A stretch of DNA of 64,000 bases from assembly GCF_047219225.1 (NCBI RefSeq), contig NZ_CP178208.1:2232001-2296000 (forward strand), read 5' to 3'. The position numbers and the translations under genes are program-made. Under the pieces are notes generated by a model. That model searched no databases. It was not told the DNA's origin and worked only from the letters and a program-made list of their open reading frames with translations. This DNA comes from IMCC45349 sp047219225. Lineage in GTDB: Bacteria; Bacteroidota; Bacteroidia; Flavobacteriales; Flavobacteriaceae. How positions within the stretch are numbered: the stretch's first letter is position 1; every line of letters begins with the position of its first letter. Shown here in pieces: positions 8,544 to 17,187 of the stretch.

Positions 8544-8936
8544 ATGAAAAAATCAATTTTTATTACAGTAATTGCTCTTGGTTTAGCAATAGGAAATGTG
8601 AATGCAACTAATAATACTGTTATGTCAGCGACTTCTCAGACTAGTGTAAGTAGAGTAAGTACTTTCTGTTCGGCAATTGCTAAGGGAGATATTGAAACCT
8701 TTAGAAATTTAATTTCTAATGGAGTGAATATTGACAAAAAGTCAAACGGAATGACACCTGCTATGTATGCAGCAAAATTTAATAGAGTAGATATTTTAAA
8801 AATATTAATTTCTTATGGAGCAGATTTAGATTTAAAATCTAGAGATGGTATTACGGCATTGAATTATGCAAAAAAAAGTAATGCTACCGAAGCAATTGAG
8901 TTATTAGAATATACTTTAAAGAAAAAAGTTAAATAG
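8544..8936 (+). CDS. Exported ankyrin-repeat protein
   Basis: The 130-residue protein has a signal peptide (residues 1-21, ending NVNA) followed by two recognisable ankyrin repeats: GDIETFRNLISNGVNIDKKSNGMTP and NRVDILKILISYGADLDLKSRDG, plus a partial capping repeat. It is expected to be periplasmic or secreted; such small ankyrin proteins usually bind another protein, but no partner is encoded next to it. It forms a single-gene unit with its own promoter and terminator. Confidence 0.88.
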   Translation: MKKSIFITVIALGLAIGNVNATNNTVMSATSQTSVSRVSTFCSAIAKGDIETFRNLISNGVNIDKKSNGMTPAMYAAKFNRVDILKILISYGADLDLKSRDGITALNYAKKSNATEAIELLEYTLKKKVK

Positions 8937-8970
8937 ACTTTTTTATTATTTAGATGGTTAGTTAAAAGAG

Positions 8971-8996
8971 GCCTTGTTGTAAAACAAGGCTTTTTT
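8971..8996. terminator. Bidirectional terminator
   Basis: GCCTTGTT (8971-8978), loop GTAA, AACAAGGC (8983-8990) and a run of six T. It separates the converging ankyrin and M48 genes. Confidence 0.93.
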
Positions 8997-9765
8997 AGTT
9001 TTTATATTTTTTTATAGCTTCTTTTATTTTTTCTACTCTATTTTCAGGGTCAGGATGTGTGCTTTGAAATTCAGGAGTTCTATTAGGTCCTGCAGCAGAT
9101 TTAAGAATTTGCATAACGCCAATCATTTCTTCAGCATTATAACCAGACTCAATCATAAATCTTACACCTAGATCATCGCTTTGTAATTCATCTTCTCTAC
9201 CGTATTTCATATTTACCATTTGTGCAATAGCTGCAGCACCTTGAGCTGTATTAGGGTCAACACCAATTGCAACACCATTTAAAATACCTTGAGTAAGACC
9301 TTGTTTAGCCATTCTTTCGGCTGAGTGTCTACCAACTACATGGCCTATTTCATGACCTAAAACACCAGCCAATTGATCTTCATTTTCAAGTTTAGAAAAT
9401 AAAGCATAAGTAATAAATATTTGACCACCAGGTAAAGCAAAGGCATTAATAGTGTTCTTATCGGCTAGTAAATGAAAATCGTATTTATATCCAGTTTCTC
9501 TAGCAATGCTATTGTTTACAAGTCTTTGACCAACTTCATCAACAAAATTCTGATATTGTTCATTAGCATATAAGCCACCATGTTGCTGAGCCATTTGTGG
9601 AGCCGCTTGCAATCCCATTGCAATCTCTTGTTCTTCAGTTAAGGCTATATGCTGTTTTTCGTTTGTATATGGGTTTACTTCAGCACTAGAACAGTATTTA
9701 ATTACAGCGAAAAGAATTATACCTGCTCCAATTAATAAACGAATTTTTCTATTACCTCCTCTCAT
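8995..9765 (-). CDS. M48 family metalloprotease, membrane anchored
   Basis: The 256-residue protein has an N-terminal hydrophobic anchor (residues 9-22) with a cysteine at 25 that does not form a clean lipobox. The M48 zinc site is complete: HEIGH at 138-142 and the third ligand E193 within the ExxxD block (DELQSDDLG). Further family marks are NAFALPGGQIF and STHPDPENRVEKI. Relatives such as LoiP and BepA act in outer-membrane protein quality control in the periplasm. The gene is monocistronic. Confidence 0.92.
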   Translation of the reverse strand: MRGGNRKIRLLIGAGIILFAVIKYCSSAEVNPYTNEKQHIALTEEQEIAMGLQAAPQMAQQHGGLYANEQYQNFVDEVGQRLVNNSIARETGYKYDFHLLADKNTINAFALPGGQIFITYALFSKLENEDQLAGVLGHEIGHVVGRHSAERMAKQGLTQGILNGVAIGVDPNTAQGAAAIAQMVNMKYGREDELQSDDLGVRFMIESGYNAEEMIGVMQILKSAAGPNRTPEFQSTHPDPENRVEKIKEAIKKYKN

Positions 9766-9891
9766 GGTTAATGTTTTTTAGGTTAGTAAAAATACAAAAG
9801 ATAAGTTTAAATGTTTTTTGTATTACTATTTAGACACACTAAATGATTAAAGTCACAGAAGTAATTATTAATTATATTGCATTAAAAAAAG

Positions 9892-10317
9892 ATGTCCTTT
9901 GAATTTAAAATTTTAGATAAGCAGCAAATAACAAGTATCATACCTTTGATGCAAAAGTTTACAGATTATAAGTTCGCAGATGAGGTTTTAGAGTCTAGGT
10001 TTTTAGAAATGGCAAAACAAAACTATGAATGTGCGGTCATAGTAAATAAAGATAACATAATTGGTATTTGTGGAATGTGGTTTTGTACAAGACATTATTC
10101 TGGAAGAAGCGTTGAATTAGATCATGTGTATATTGATGACTCTTATCAAAATGAAGGTTTAGGTAGTCGTTTTTTACAATGGATTTACGATTATGTTACC
10201 CAAAAAGGGTGTGATACAGTAGAATTAAACACGTATGTACAAAATAATAAATCTCATAAGTTCTATTATAATCAGGGGTTTAATATTTTAGGATATCATT
10301 TTTTAAAGAAGTTGTAG
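9892..10317 (+). CDS. GNAT family N-acetyltransferase
   Basis: The 141-residue protein has the GNAT core: IIGICGMWF strand pair, the VELDHVYIDDSYQNEGLGSRFL segment containing the acetyl-CoA pyrophosphate loop (Q/NxGLG), and the C-terminal NNKSHKFYYNQGFNILGYHF. The substrate is unknown. It is a single gene, divergent from the M48 protease and ahead of the tRNA. Confidence 0.88.
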   Translation: MSFEFKILDKQQITSIIPLMQKFTDYKFADEVLESRFLEMAKQNYECAVIVNKDNIIGICGMWFCTRHYSGRSVELDHVYIDDSYQNEGLGSRFLQWIYDYVTQKGCDTVELNTYVQNNKSHKFYYNQGFNILGYHFLKKL

Positions 10318-10347
10318 ATTTTTCTTTATTAAAAAAAATAGTTTATA

Positions 10348-10355
10348 TATATTTG
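10348..10355 (+). promoter_or_regulatory. -7 box for tRNA-Gly
   Basis: TATATTTG matches TAnnTTTG, 10 bases before the mature tRNA 5' end, which would give a very short 5' leader. Confidence 0.55.
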
Positions 10356-10365
10356 CCCAAGAATT

Positions 10366-10438
10366 GCGGGAGTAGCTCAGTTGGTAGAGCGTCAGCCTTC
10401 CAAGCTGAATGTCGCCGGTTCGAACCCGGTCTCCCGCT
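10366..10438 (+). tRNA. tRNA-Gly (anticodon TCC)
   Basis: The 73-base cloverleaf is complete. The acceptor stem GCGGGAG (10366-10372) pairs with CTCCCGC (10431-10437), with T as discriminator. The D-arm reads GCTCAGTTGGTAGAGC, the anticodon arm TCAGC-CTTCCAA-GCTGA gives anticodon TCC, and the T-arm is CCGGTTCGAACCCGG. CCA is not encoded. It reads GGA and probably other glycine codons. Confidence 0.97.
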
Positions 10439-10449
10439 CAAAACAAAAA

Positions 10450-10475
10450 GGTTTCACTAATGTGAAACCTTTTTT
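10450..10475. terminator. Bidirectional terminator after tRNA-Gly and pepE
   Basis: GGTTTCAC (10450-10457), loop TAAT, GTGAAACC (10462-10469), flanked by A5 on the left and T6 on the right, so it works on both strands. Confidence 0.95.
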
Positions 10476-11181
10476 AGTTTAAATTAGTAAGACTTGTATT
10501 AGAACTTATTTCGTAAGGAACTTTATTTTGTTCAAAAATGCGAGCATGTAAATTTCCTTTCAGTATAATTTCGTTTCCAATCACATGCAAATAACTACCT
10601 TCTCTTAATCCAACAACAGGTTGTGTATTAAATTTATGAAATTCTTGAATTCGTGTTTCTCTAGTTTCACCCATGTGAGTACTATTTGGGTTTGGGTCTA
10701 GATAGTGTGGATTAATGTTAAAAGGTACAAACGCTAACGTTTTAAAACTTGGAGGGTAAACAATAGGCATATCATTAGTAGTACATAAAGTTAAACCACA
10801 AATATTACTTCCAGCACTAGTGCCTAAATAAGGAGTGCCATTGTTAATACTTTCTTGTAAAGCAGAAATGACATTGTTTTTGTAAAGTTGGTCAACAAGT
10901 ACAAAAGTATTACCACCACCTACAAAAATGCCTTCAGCGTTTTTTACAGCCTCAGTAGGATTGTCATATTCATGAATACCATTTACATCAATATCAATTT
11001 TATTGAAAGCAGTTTTAGCTTTTAATGTATATTCATTGTGCGATATACCTCCAGGTCTTGCATAAGGAATAAATAATATTTTAGAAACGTCTTTAAAATG
11101 AGTTTTTAAATCATTTGAAATATACTCCAAAAAACCACTGCCATGAACGGTTGAAGTGCTTGCTATTATTAATTTTTTCAT
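10474..11181 (-). CDS. pepE: Dipeptidase E (aspartyl dipeptidase, S51)
   Basis: The 235-residue enzyme is an S51 peptidase that cleaves N-terminal Asp from dipeptides. The nucleophile elbow GTSAGSN carries S122, and the histidine is in NINPHYLDP (H159); the acidic block GIFVGGGNTF is also conserved. It is a cytoplasmic recycling enzyme with normal family length. It stands alone, convergent with the tRNA. Confidence 0.94.
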   Translation of the reverse strand: MKKLIIASTSTVHGSGFLEYISNDLKTHFKDVSKILFIPYARPGGISHNEYTLKAKTAFNKIDIDVNGIHEYDNPTEAVKNAEGIFVGGGNTFVLVDQLYKNNVISALQESINNGTPYLGTSAGSNICGLTLCTTNDMPIVYPPSFKTLAFVPFNINPHYLDPNPNSTHMGETRETRIQEFHKFNTQPVVGLREGSYLHVIGNEIILKGNLHARIFEQNKVPYEISSNTSLTNLN

Positions 11182-11309
11182 TTTGATTTATATCAAATTA
11201 ACCTATTAAAAGTCTTAGTTTTTTTGTAAATTTAGTTAAATAGATTTTTTAACAAAAGTTTAATTGCTATTTACATTTTTTTAGGAAAACAAATAACTTA
11301 TTTTATATC

Positions 11310-12110
11310 ATGAAACTTAGCCAACAATTATTATTAGTATTCTGTTTTATTTTTTCACTTTCATTTTCACAAAGTATAGAACGAATTCAAGTTAAAGGAC
11401 AAATTATAGTTGATAGTGTAGATAAAGAGGGAGTGACTGTGTATAATTTATCTGCAAATACAGGAACAGTAACCGATGAAAATGGAACATTTTCGCTTGC
11501 TGTAACAGAAAATGATAGAGTAGAAGTTTCTGCACTTCAGTTTGAAAAATTTAATGTAACTATTACTTCACAAATAATAGAAGCTAAGAGTATGACTATT
11601 TTTCTAATTGAAAAAATTAATACGCTTGATGAAATTATTTTATTACCATATGGATTGACTGGTAATTTAGAGGTGGATTTAGAAAACACCAAAACTAAAA
11701 ACCCAAATTTAGATGTGTTATATTTTGGTTTAGATAATATGGAAAAGTTCGAATTTCCTGACGATTATAAATCTGGTGTTAGAAATATAGCAATGAGAGA
11801 TCATAAAATGTATTATACTGCCGATTTTGTAAATATTGTAGGTACACTTTTAAAACCTATTTTTAAAGATAAGTCTAAACAGAAAAAGCAAGTCGTAAAA
11901 CACCAAAGTGAAATTACACAAGCATATTCGGTTGCTTATTTATTAAAGCGTTTAAATATTCCTGAAGACCAAATAGATGCTTTTATCGATTATGTAGATA
12001 CTGAAGAATTTGATAAAACGTTATTAGATAAAGGTAAGGAGTTAGAATTTTTAGATTATTTAATTACCAAGAGTAAATCATTCCAAAAATTGAATATTGA
12101 AAAAGATTAA
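11310..12110 (+). CDS. Exported carboxypeptidase-like regulatory domain protein, copy 1
   Basis: The 266-residue protein has a signal peptide (ending near SLSFSQS) followed by a CarboxypepD_reg-like beta-sandwich (residues about 27-115: VKGQIIVDS, GVTVYNLSANTGTVTDENGTFSL, then VEVSALQFEKF). The remainder is helical and charged, without a known domain. Its end overlaps the start of a paralogue by 14 bases, so the pair is translationally coupled. This kind of protein is common in Bacteroidota without assigned function. Confidence 0.75.
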   Translation: MKLSQQLLLVFCFIFSLSFSQSIERIQVKGQIIVDSVDKEGVTVYNLSANTGTVTDENGTFSLAVTENDRVEVSALQFEKFNVTITSQIIEAKSMTIFLIEKINTLDEIILLPYGLTGNLEVDLENTKTKNPNLDVLYFGLDNMEKFEFPDDYKSGVRNIAMRDHKMYYTADFVNIVGTLLKPIFKDKSKQKKQVVKHQSEITQAYSVAYLLKRLNIPEDQIDAFIDYVDTEEFDKTLLDKGKELEFLDYLITKSKSFQKLNIEKD

Positions 12111-12882
12111 ACTTATTTTATGTGTAATTTTTATCACAAGTATAGCTCAAGCACAAACTGTTGAAATTAATGGTTCTGTAATTGCAGGTAAAGATGTTGA
12201 AGGCATACATGTAATGAATAAAACATTAAATAAGTATACTACAACCAATCAATTAGGTGGTTTTACAATTGAGGCAAAAGTTCAAGATACAATTGTGTTT
12301 TCTTCAATTCAATATAAATTTTTAAGTGTTATTGTTAGTAAAGCAAATGTTGACTCTAAGTCAATTACAGTGAATTTAATAGATAATGTTAATGAACTTG
12401 ATGAGGTTACAGTAGGTAAGGTTTTAACAGGAGATTTATCTTCAGATGTATCAAATTCTGAAGCAGAAAAACCTATAGATTTTTACGATGTTGGAATTCC
12501 AGGATATACTGGAAAGAAAAAAACTCAAAACGAACGAAAGTTATATGAAGCCGATAATGGTAAATATGTTTCTATAGGCTTAGGAGTAGGGCTTAATTTA
12601 AATAAGATATTAAATGGAATTTCTGGTCGTACAAAGCGTTTAAAAAATAGAGTTAAGCTTGATCAGGATGATGAAATAATAAGAAGTATTCGAGAAGACA
12701 TAGCAAAAGATTTTTTTTCTGTCAATCAGTTAGATGAAATTTTGCATATGGATTTTTTCTATTTCTGTGCAGATGATGAAAATTTTCAAAAACGCTGTAA
12801 GGATAAAAGTCCAGTTGAAGTTTTCCAGTTTCTTGAAGAAAAATTAAAAGAGTATAAAGCAAATTTAAATGCTAAAGATTAA
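12097..12882 (+). CDS. Exported carboxypeptidase-like regulatory domain protein, copy 2
   Basis: The 261-residue product is a paralogue of the preceding gene, with the same plan: signal peptide (ends AQAQ), a regulatory-like domain (VEINGSVIAGKDVEGIHVMNK, TTNQLGGFTIEA, IVFSSIQYKF), the shared NELDEVTVGKVLTGDL block (LDEIILLPYGLTGNL in copy 1), and a charged helical C-terminus. It overlaps copy 1 and lies 43 bases ahead of tatA. No function is known; the tandem arrangement suggests a local duplication followed by divergence. Confidence 0.75.
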   Translation: MKKIKLILCVIFITSIAQAQTVEINGSVIAGKDVEGIHVMNKTLNKYTTTNQLGGFTIEAKVQDTIVFSSIQYKFLSVIVSKANVDSKSITVNLIDNVNELDEVTVGKVLTGDLSSDVSNSEAEKPIDFYDVGIPGYTGKKKTQNERKLYEADNGKYVSIGLGVGLNLNKILNGISGRTKRLKNRVKLDQDDEIIRSIREDIAKDFFSVNQLDEILHMDFFYFCADDENFQKRCKDKSPVEVFQFLEEKLKEYKANLNAKD

Positions 12883-12913
12883 TTTTTTTATTAGCTAAAT
12901 AAAACTTACTCAT

Positions 12914-12921
12914 TATATTTG
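12914..12921 (+). promoter_or_regulatory. -7 box immediately upstream of tatA
   Basis: TATATTTG matches TAnnTTTG. It ends only 4 bases before the GTG start at 12926, so a transcript from it would have essentially no 5' leader. Confidence 0.5.
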
Positions 12922-12925
12922 CACT

Positions 12926-13213
12926 GTGATACAACAAGCAACATTTTTATTTATTAGTGGCGCAGAAATCGCTTTGATACTATTTATAGTAGTCATGGTT
13001 TTTGGAGCCGATAAAATTCCTGATATTGCTAGAGGATTAGGAAAAGGTATGCGTTCATTAAAAGATGCTACTAACGACATCAAGCACGAAATTAATAAAA
13101 GTGCTGAAAGCCATGGGATAGACACCGAAGTAACTACAGGTATAAGTGATGAACTTAAAAAAGTAAAGGATGATTTAGATAACTTTACAGGTTCAGTTAA
13201 GCGTAAGTTTTAG
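12926..13213 (+). CDS. tatA: Twin-arginine translocase subunit TatA/TatE
   Basis: The 95-residue protein has a single short transmembrane helix (about residues 10-27) directly followed by the TatA signature FGADKIPDIARGLGKGMRSLKDATNDIK, an amphipathic helix and a charged tail. It forms the pore component for export of folded proteins. TatC is not in the window. The start is a GTG (VIQQATFLFISGAEIAL); no ATG precedes the transmembrane segment. The 3' end overlaps the convergent DinB gene by 17 bases. Confidence 0.93.
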   Translation: MIQQATFLFISGAEIALILFIVVMVFGADKIPDIARGLGKGMRSLKDATNDIKHEINKSAESHGIDTEVTTGISDELKKVKDDLDNFTGSVKRKF

Positions 13214-13676
13214 ATTTTATTAGCTTCTTTATCAAGTTAATTTGCCCTAAATGATAATAGCCATGTTCTATCATAGCTTCTATATTACGCAGGTAATTAC
13301 CATACTCTTTTTTTACAAAATTTTCATTTAGTTTTTGGTTAGACATTACTTCTAAGTGGTTAGCAAAGTTTTCTGTATTTGTAAAAAATGTATTTAATAA
13401 AGCTTCCCATTCTTGTTGTGAGGAAATAGATTTGAAATCAAAACTGTATTTATCTTTAATGGTTAAGTTGCCACCTTCAAAAACCTGTAGAACACCTTCT
13501 ATATAATAGTTAATGTGTTGCGTAAGTAGTGCAATGGTATTTAAGGATTTCACTTTTGTGGTTGCTTGATTCCAATTTATATTCAATAAAGTCTCTTTGT
13601 AATTAGTGTTAGCAATCCATTTGCCTTCTAAAAATAAATCCCTAAATCGTGTAGCTAATTGTTGAGTTTTTGTCAT
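13197..13676 (-). CDS. DinB-family protein
   Basis: The 159-residue protein is a four-helix DinB/YfiT-like protein. The C-terminal metal motif is visible as EHGYYHLGQINLIKK (HxxxHxGQ), and a histidine in LLTQHINYYIEGV can supply the third ligand. Many relatives are thiol-dependent transferases or damage-inducible proteins, but the role here is unknown. It is eight bases downstream of the M14 peptidase gene and likely shares its transcript. Confidence 0.85.
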   Translation of the reverse strand: MTKTQQLATRFRDLFLEGKWIANTNYKETLLNINWNQATTKVKSLNTIALLTQHINYYIEGVLQVFEGGNLTIKDKYSFDFKSISSQQEWEALLNTFFTNTENFANHLEVMSNQKLNENFVKKEYGNYLRNIEAMIEHGYYHLGQINLIKKLIKSKTYA

Positions 13677-13684
13677 TTGGTAAT

Positions 13685-15424
13685 TTATTTAATACGATAC
13701 ACAGGATATTGCATGTGTGCTTTCTCGTAATGATTTGAGTGTTGGTATAACCAACTTAATTGCGCATACCAATTATTTTTAAAGCTGTCATCTGTTTCTT
13801 TTTTTGTTTCAAATGCTGCTTTTAGTTTTGGGTCAGAGTCAAGTAGTTGTTTTGCAGTGTCTTCAAATACATAAGGCGAAAAATATTCTTTTTGCTGTAG
13901 AATGGTATCAAAAAAGTTCCAGTTAAAAAACGAATCTGGTGCTTGAGGCTCCAAAGTTTCAATAAGGTATCTAAAGCCTTCTTGAGCTGTATTTATAATG
14001 ATGTCACCTTTTCTAAAAGTTAGTGTTTGTGTACTTGAAGTTACAGTAGTATTGTAATGTGGATAATGACCTTCGTAAGCACTTGTACGCGTTTTATAGC
14101 CTGCAATTTTATAAGATTCAACAGTTATAGTAGAGTCGTTTTCTAGAGCTTTCATTTCAATTTGATTGAGCTTAAGTAAGTCAATAACTTTATGCCAACC
14201 TTGAGGAATGATATATACTGAAGGAATATCGACTTCAATTGTAGGTGTAAAATAATTTTGATAACTAACGTCCTTAGTAAAAGGTTTACTTCGGTCATAT
14301 TTTAAACGTTTGGCACCTGTAACTTCACTTTCAATATATGCACTTTCATAACCTTTAAAGTTTAATGTACTTGTTTGTGTAGTATCTATTTTCCAATCTA
14401 AAGGATAGTTCTTTTGCTTACGTATCAGAAAGGCCATGTCTTGTCTTAAATCTTTAATGCGTTCGGCATCTTCTTCTGTAATTTCAATCATGCTCTTCAT
14501 TAATTCATATGTGCCTTCAACTCTAGGTTTGTAAGGTTTTAGCATATGTGTTTCTACCATCATTCCAAGCGTGTTAAATAATGTAGTGTATCCTGTAGAG
14601 TATCTTGGGTAATCCATAAATTGACTAAAGCCTTCATCAGGAGTTCTTCCAAATACATTTACATAAGGCGTAATATCCCAGTTTTTAGCAGCCAGTTTTT
14701 CTTCTAGTTTTGGTTGCATTTCTGTATGAATATAATTACCTAATTTATCGCCAAGTTTATTGTGTTGAGTAAATAAATGGGTTAATGTGTACTGATAATC
14801 TGCACCATTACTTACGTGGTTATCAATAAACACATCTGGTTTTACTAAATGGAATAATTCAGCAAAAGCGCGTGCATTTTTAGTGTCACTTTTTATGAAA
14901 TCTCTGTTTAAATCATAATTCTGAGCATTACCTCTAAAACCATAAGATTCTGGACCATTTTGATTGGCTCTGGTTCCAGAGTTTCTGTTTAAACTACCTC
15001 CAATATTATAAATTGGAATGGTTGTTAAAACGGTTTGTTGTGGCATATCTATTTTACCTTGAACAATATCTCTAAATAAAAGCATTGTAGCGTCAATACC
15101 ATCAGATTCCCCAGGATGAATACCATTGTTTATAAGTAGAATGCGTTTGTTCTCTCTAATGTTTTCAAAATTAAAATTACCATTAGGATTTAGTGTTACT
15201 AAATGCAAAGGATAACCAGAATCGGTTTCACCAACGGTTTGTATATTTATTTCAGGATAAGCTTTTGTTAATGCTTCCCAAAAAGCAATTACTTCATGAT
15301 AAGTTGCTGTTTGTGTACCTTTAGAAGTTTCAAAAGTAGTTGTAAAATCATAAGTGGTTTTAGTTTCAGTATTTCCGCAAGCAAAAAACACTAAAAGCAT
15401 TGAAATAAAAATAAATTTTCTCAT
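13685..15424 (-). CDS. M14 zinc carboxypeptidase lipoprotein
   Basis: The 579-residue protein has a lipoprotein signal (lipobox VFFACGN, C16). The M14 zinc site starts with GIHPGESDG (H103, E106); a later IDNHVSNGADYQ gives the third ligand, and the catalytic Glu is probably in MMVETHMLKPY. The peptidase core fills the first 320 residues; the rest is a beta-rich extension. It is likely anchored on the periplasmic side or surface and used in peptide breakdown. It is divergent from the SulP gene. Confidence 0.92.
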   Translation of the reverse strand: MRKFIFISMLLVFFACGNTETKTTYDFTTTFETSKGTQTATYHEVIAFWEALTKAYPEINIQTVGETDSGYPLHLVTLNPNGNFNFENIRENKRILLINNGIHPGESDGIDATMLLFRDIVQGKIDMPQQTVLTTIPIYNIGGSLNRNSGTRANQNGPESYGFRGNAQNYDLNRDFIKSDTKNARAFAELFHLVKPDVFIDNHVSNGADYQYTLTHLFTQHNKLGDKLGNYIHTEMQPKLEEKLAAKNWDITPYVNVFGRTPDEGFSQFMDYPRYSTGYTTLFNTLGMMVETHMLKPYKPRVEGTYELMKSMIEITEEDAERIKDLRQDMAFLIRKQKNYPLDWKIDTTQTSTLNFKGYESAYIESEVTGAKRLKYDRSKPFTKDVSYQNYFTPTIEVDIPSVYIIPQGWHKVIDLLKLNQIEMKALENDSTITVESYKIAGYKTRTSAYEGHYPHYNTTVTSSTQTLTFRKGDIIINTAQEGFRYLIETLEPQAPDSFFNWNFFDTILQQKEYFSPYVFEDTAKQLLDSDPKLKAAFETKKETDDSFKNNWYAQLSWLYQHSNHYEKAHMQYPVYRIK

Positions 15425-15473
15425 TGCAAATGTTTATGTATTTCAAACTTAATGAAATTATAATAACTTGCAC

Positions 15474-15503
15474 TTGCAAGTACTAATATTAGCTGTATTT
15501 TTG
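15474..15503 (+). promoter_or_regulatory. Promoter of the SulP transporter gene
   Basis: TTG (15474-15476), a 19-base spacer and TATTTTTG (15496-15503) form the best full match to the Bacteroidota promoter in this part of the window. The -33 lies inside a 10-base palindrome ACTTGCAAGT (15472-15481). The start codon is 23 bases downstream. Confidence 0.75.
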
Positions 15504-15526
15504 CGGCTTCAAAAAAACAAACCATT

Positions 15527-17149
15527 ATGACTGAGTTTATTAGAAAACGAGCAGCAAACGCAAAGAATGATATTTTAAGTGGGTTAACAGTTGCTTTGGC
15601 CTTGGTACCTGAAGCTGTTGCATTTGCTTTTGTGGCTGGAGTTGACCCATTAGTTGGTTTGTATGCTGCGTTTATGATTGGTTTAATCACTTCTATTTTT
15701 GGTGGACGTCCAGGAATGATTAGTGGTGCTACTGGAGCTTTAGCAGTAGTAATGGTTGCTTTAGTAGCTAAAGGGAATGCAATGGGAGCTCCTGGAGAAG
15801 AACTTGGTTTATACTACTTGTTTGCTACGGTTATTTTAATGGGAATAATCCAAATGCTTGCTGGTGTTTTTAAACTTGGAAAGTTTGTACGATTGATTCC
15901 TCATCCAGTAATGATGGGGTTTGTAAATGGATTGGCAATTGTAATTTTCTTATCGCAATTAGGAATGTTTATGAAGCCTGTTGAAGGTGATATGGTTTGG
16001 ATGCAAGGAGCTGAGTTATGGACTATGCTTGGTCTTGTGGCTTTAACTATGGGAATTATGTTTGGGTTGCCTAAACTAACTAAAAAATTACCTGAAGCTT
16101 TGATAGCTATTTTAGCTGTTTCAGCTATTGTGATTTTTGGTGGATTAGATGTTGCTACTGTAGGTAGTTTTATCCGTGAAGGTGGAGGAGAAGGTTTAAA
16201 AGGTGGTTTACCAACATTCCAAACTGATATTTTTAGCAAAGTACCATTTAATATGGATACACTTAAGTTTATTGGGCCTTATGCTTTAATTCTTGCAGCT
16301 ATTGGTTTAATTGAGTCGTTAATGACCTTGAACTTGATTGATGATTTAACAGAGACGAGAGGTAATACTAATCGCGAATGTATGGCTCAAGGAGGTGCAA
16401 ATATTATTACAGGACTGTTTGGCGGAATGGGAGGTTGTGCTATGATTGGACAGTCTATTATTAATATTAAAGGTGGAGGTCGTGGAAGACTTTCTGGTAT
16501 TGTCGCAGCAGTAATGTTATTAGTGTTTATATTGTTTGCTTCTCCATTAATTGAAAAAGTACCAATTGCAGCTTTAGTTGGTGTAATGTTTATGGTGGTA
16601 ATAGGCACGTTTGCATGGTCTAGTTTTAGAATTATGAATAAGATTCCGTTATCTGATGTAATTGTTTTAATACTCGTATCTGGTTTAACGGTATTTTTTG
16701 ATTTAGCAATTGCAGTAATTGCTGGAGTTATTGTAAGTGCATTGGTATTTGCTTGGGAAAATGCTAAACGTATTCGTGCACGTAAGCGTATGAAAGATGA
16801 TGGCACTAAAGTATACGAAATTTGGGGACCTTTATTCTTTGGAAGTATTACCGCATTTAATGAAAAATTTGATGTAAAGAATGATCCAGATAAAGTAGAA
16901 ATAGACTTTGTAGAATCGCGCGTGAGTGACCATTCAGCTATTGAGGCTATCTATAATCTAGTAGGTAAATATGAAGCTGCAGGAAAATCGGTTAAACTAA
17001 AACACTTAAGCGAAGATTGTAAGATCTTATTACAAAAATCAAGTCCTAAGTTTAATAGTGTGATTATAGAAGATATTGATGATCCACGTTATCATTTAGC
17101 CGAAAACCCTGAAGCTTTTGATAAAGGTTTGGGAGAGTATAAATTTTAA
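15527..17149 (+). CDS. SulP family inorganic anion transporter
   Basis: The 540-residue protein has the SLC26/SulP core with 10 or more hydrophobic segments, beginning with DILSGLTVALALVPEAVAFAF, the family entry motif, then a conserved FGGRPGMISGATGALA loop and TETRGNTNRECMAQGGANI. A C-terminal cytoplasmic STAS domain begins near residue 430. Members carry sulfate, bicarbonate or dicarboxylates; marine relatives are often bicarbonate or sulfate transporters, but the substrate cannot be read from sequence. It is monocistronic. Confidence 0.95.
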   Translation: MTEFIRKRAANAKNDILSGLTVALALVPEAVAFAFVAGVDPLVGLYAAFMIGLITSIFGGRPGMISGATGALAVVMVALVAKGNAMGAPGEELGLYYLFATVILMGIIQMLAGVFKLGKFVRLIPHPVMMGFVNGLAIVIFLSQLGMFMKPVEGDMVWMQGAELWTMLGLVALTMGIMFGLPKLTKKLPEALIAILAVSAIVIFGGLDVATVGSFIREGGGEGLKGGLPTFQTDIFSKVPFNMDTLKFIGPYALILAAIGLIESLMTLNLIDDLTETRGNTNRECMAQGGANIITGLFGGMGGCAMIGQSIINIKGGGRGRLSGIVAAVMLLVFILFASPLIEKVPIAALVGVMFMVVIGTFAWSSFRIMNKIPLSDVIVLILVSGLTVFFDLAIAVIAGVIVSALVFAWENAKRIRARKRMKDDGTKVYEIWGPLFFGSITAFNEKFDVKNDPDKVEIDFVESRVSDHSAIEAIYNLVGKYEAAGKSVKLKHLSEDCKILLQKSSPKFNSVIIEDIDDPRYHLAENPEAFDKGLGEYKF

Positions 17150-17154
17150 AAAAA

Positions 17155-17176
17155 AAATCTTGTGTCTGCGAGATTT
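17155..17176 (-). terminator. Terminator, mainly for the VOC-coaD-ddl operon
   Basis: AAATCTTG (17155-17162) pairs with CGAGATTT (17169-17176) around TGTCTG. A ten-A run to the left acts as T-run for the minus strand; on the plus strand the T-run is weak. Confidence 0.7.
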
Positions 17177-17187
17177 TATGTGTTAGT

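Noticed and set aside
8995..9765. Possible loss of the third zinc ligand in the M48 protease (LQSDD instead of the usual LEAD)
   Set aside because: Aligned by the ExxxD pattern, E193 is the ligand and is present; only intermediate residues differ.
15901..16806. Open frames on the minus strand inside the SulP gene (15901-16239 and 16387-16806)
   Set aside because: Rich in Pro, Ile, Thr and Asn with no domain; they are antisense shadows of a strongly conserved membrane protein gene.
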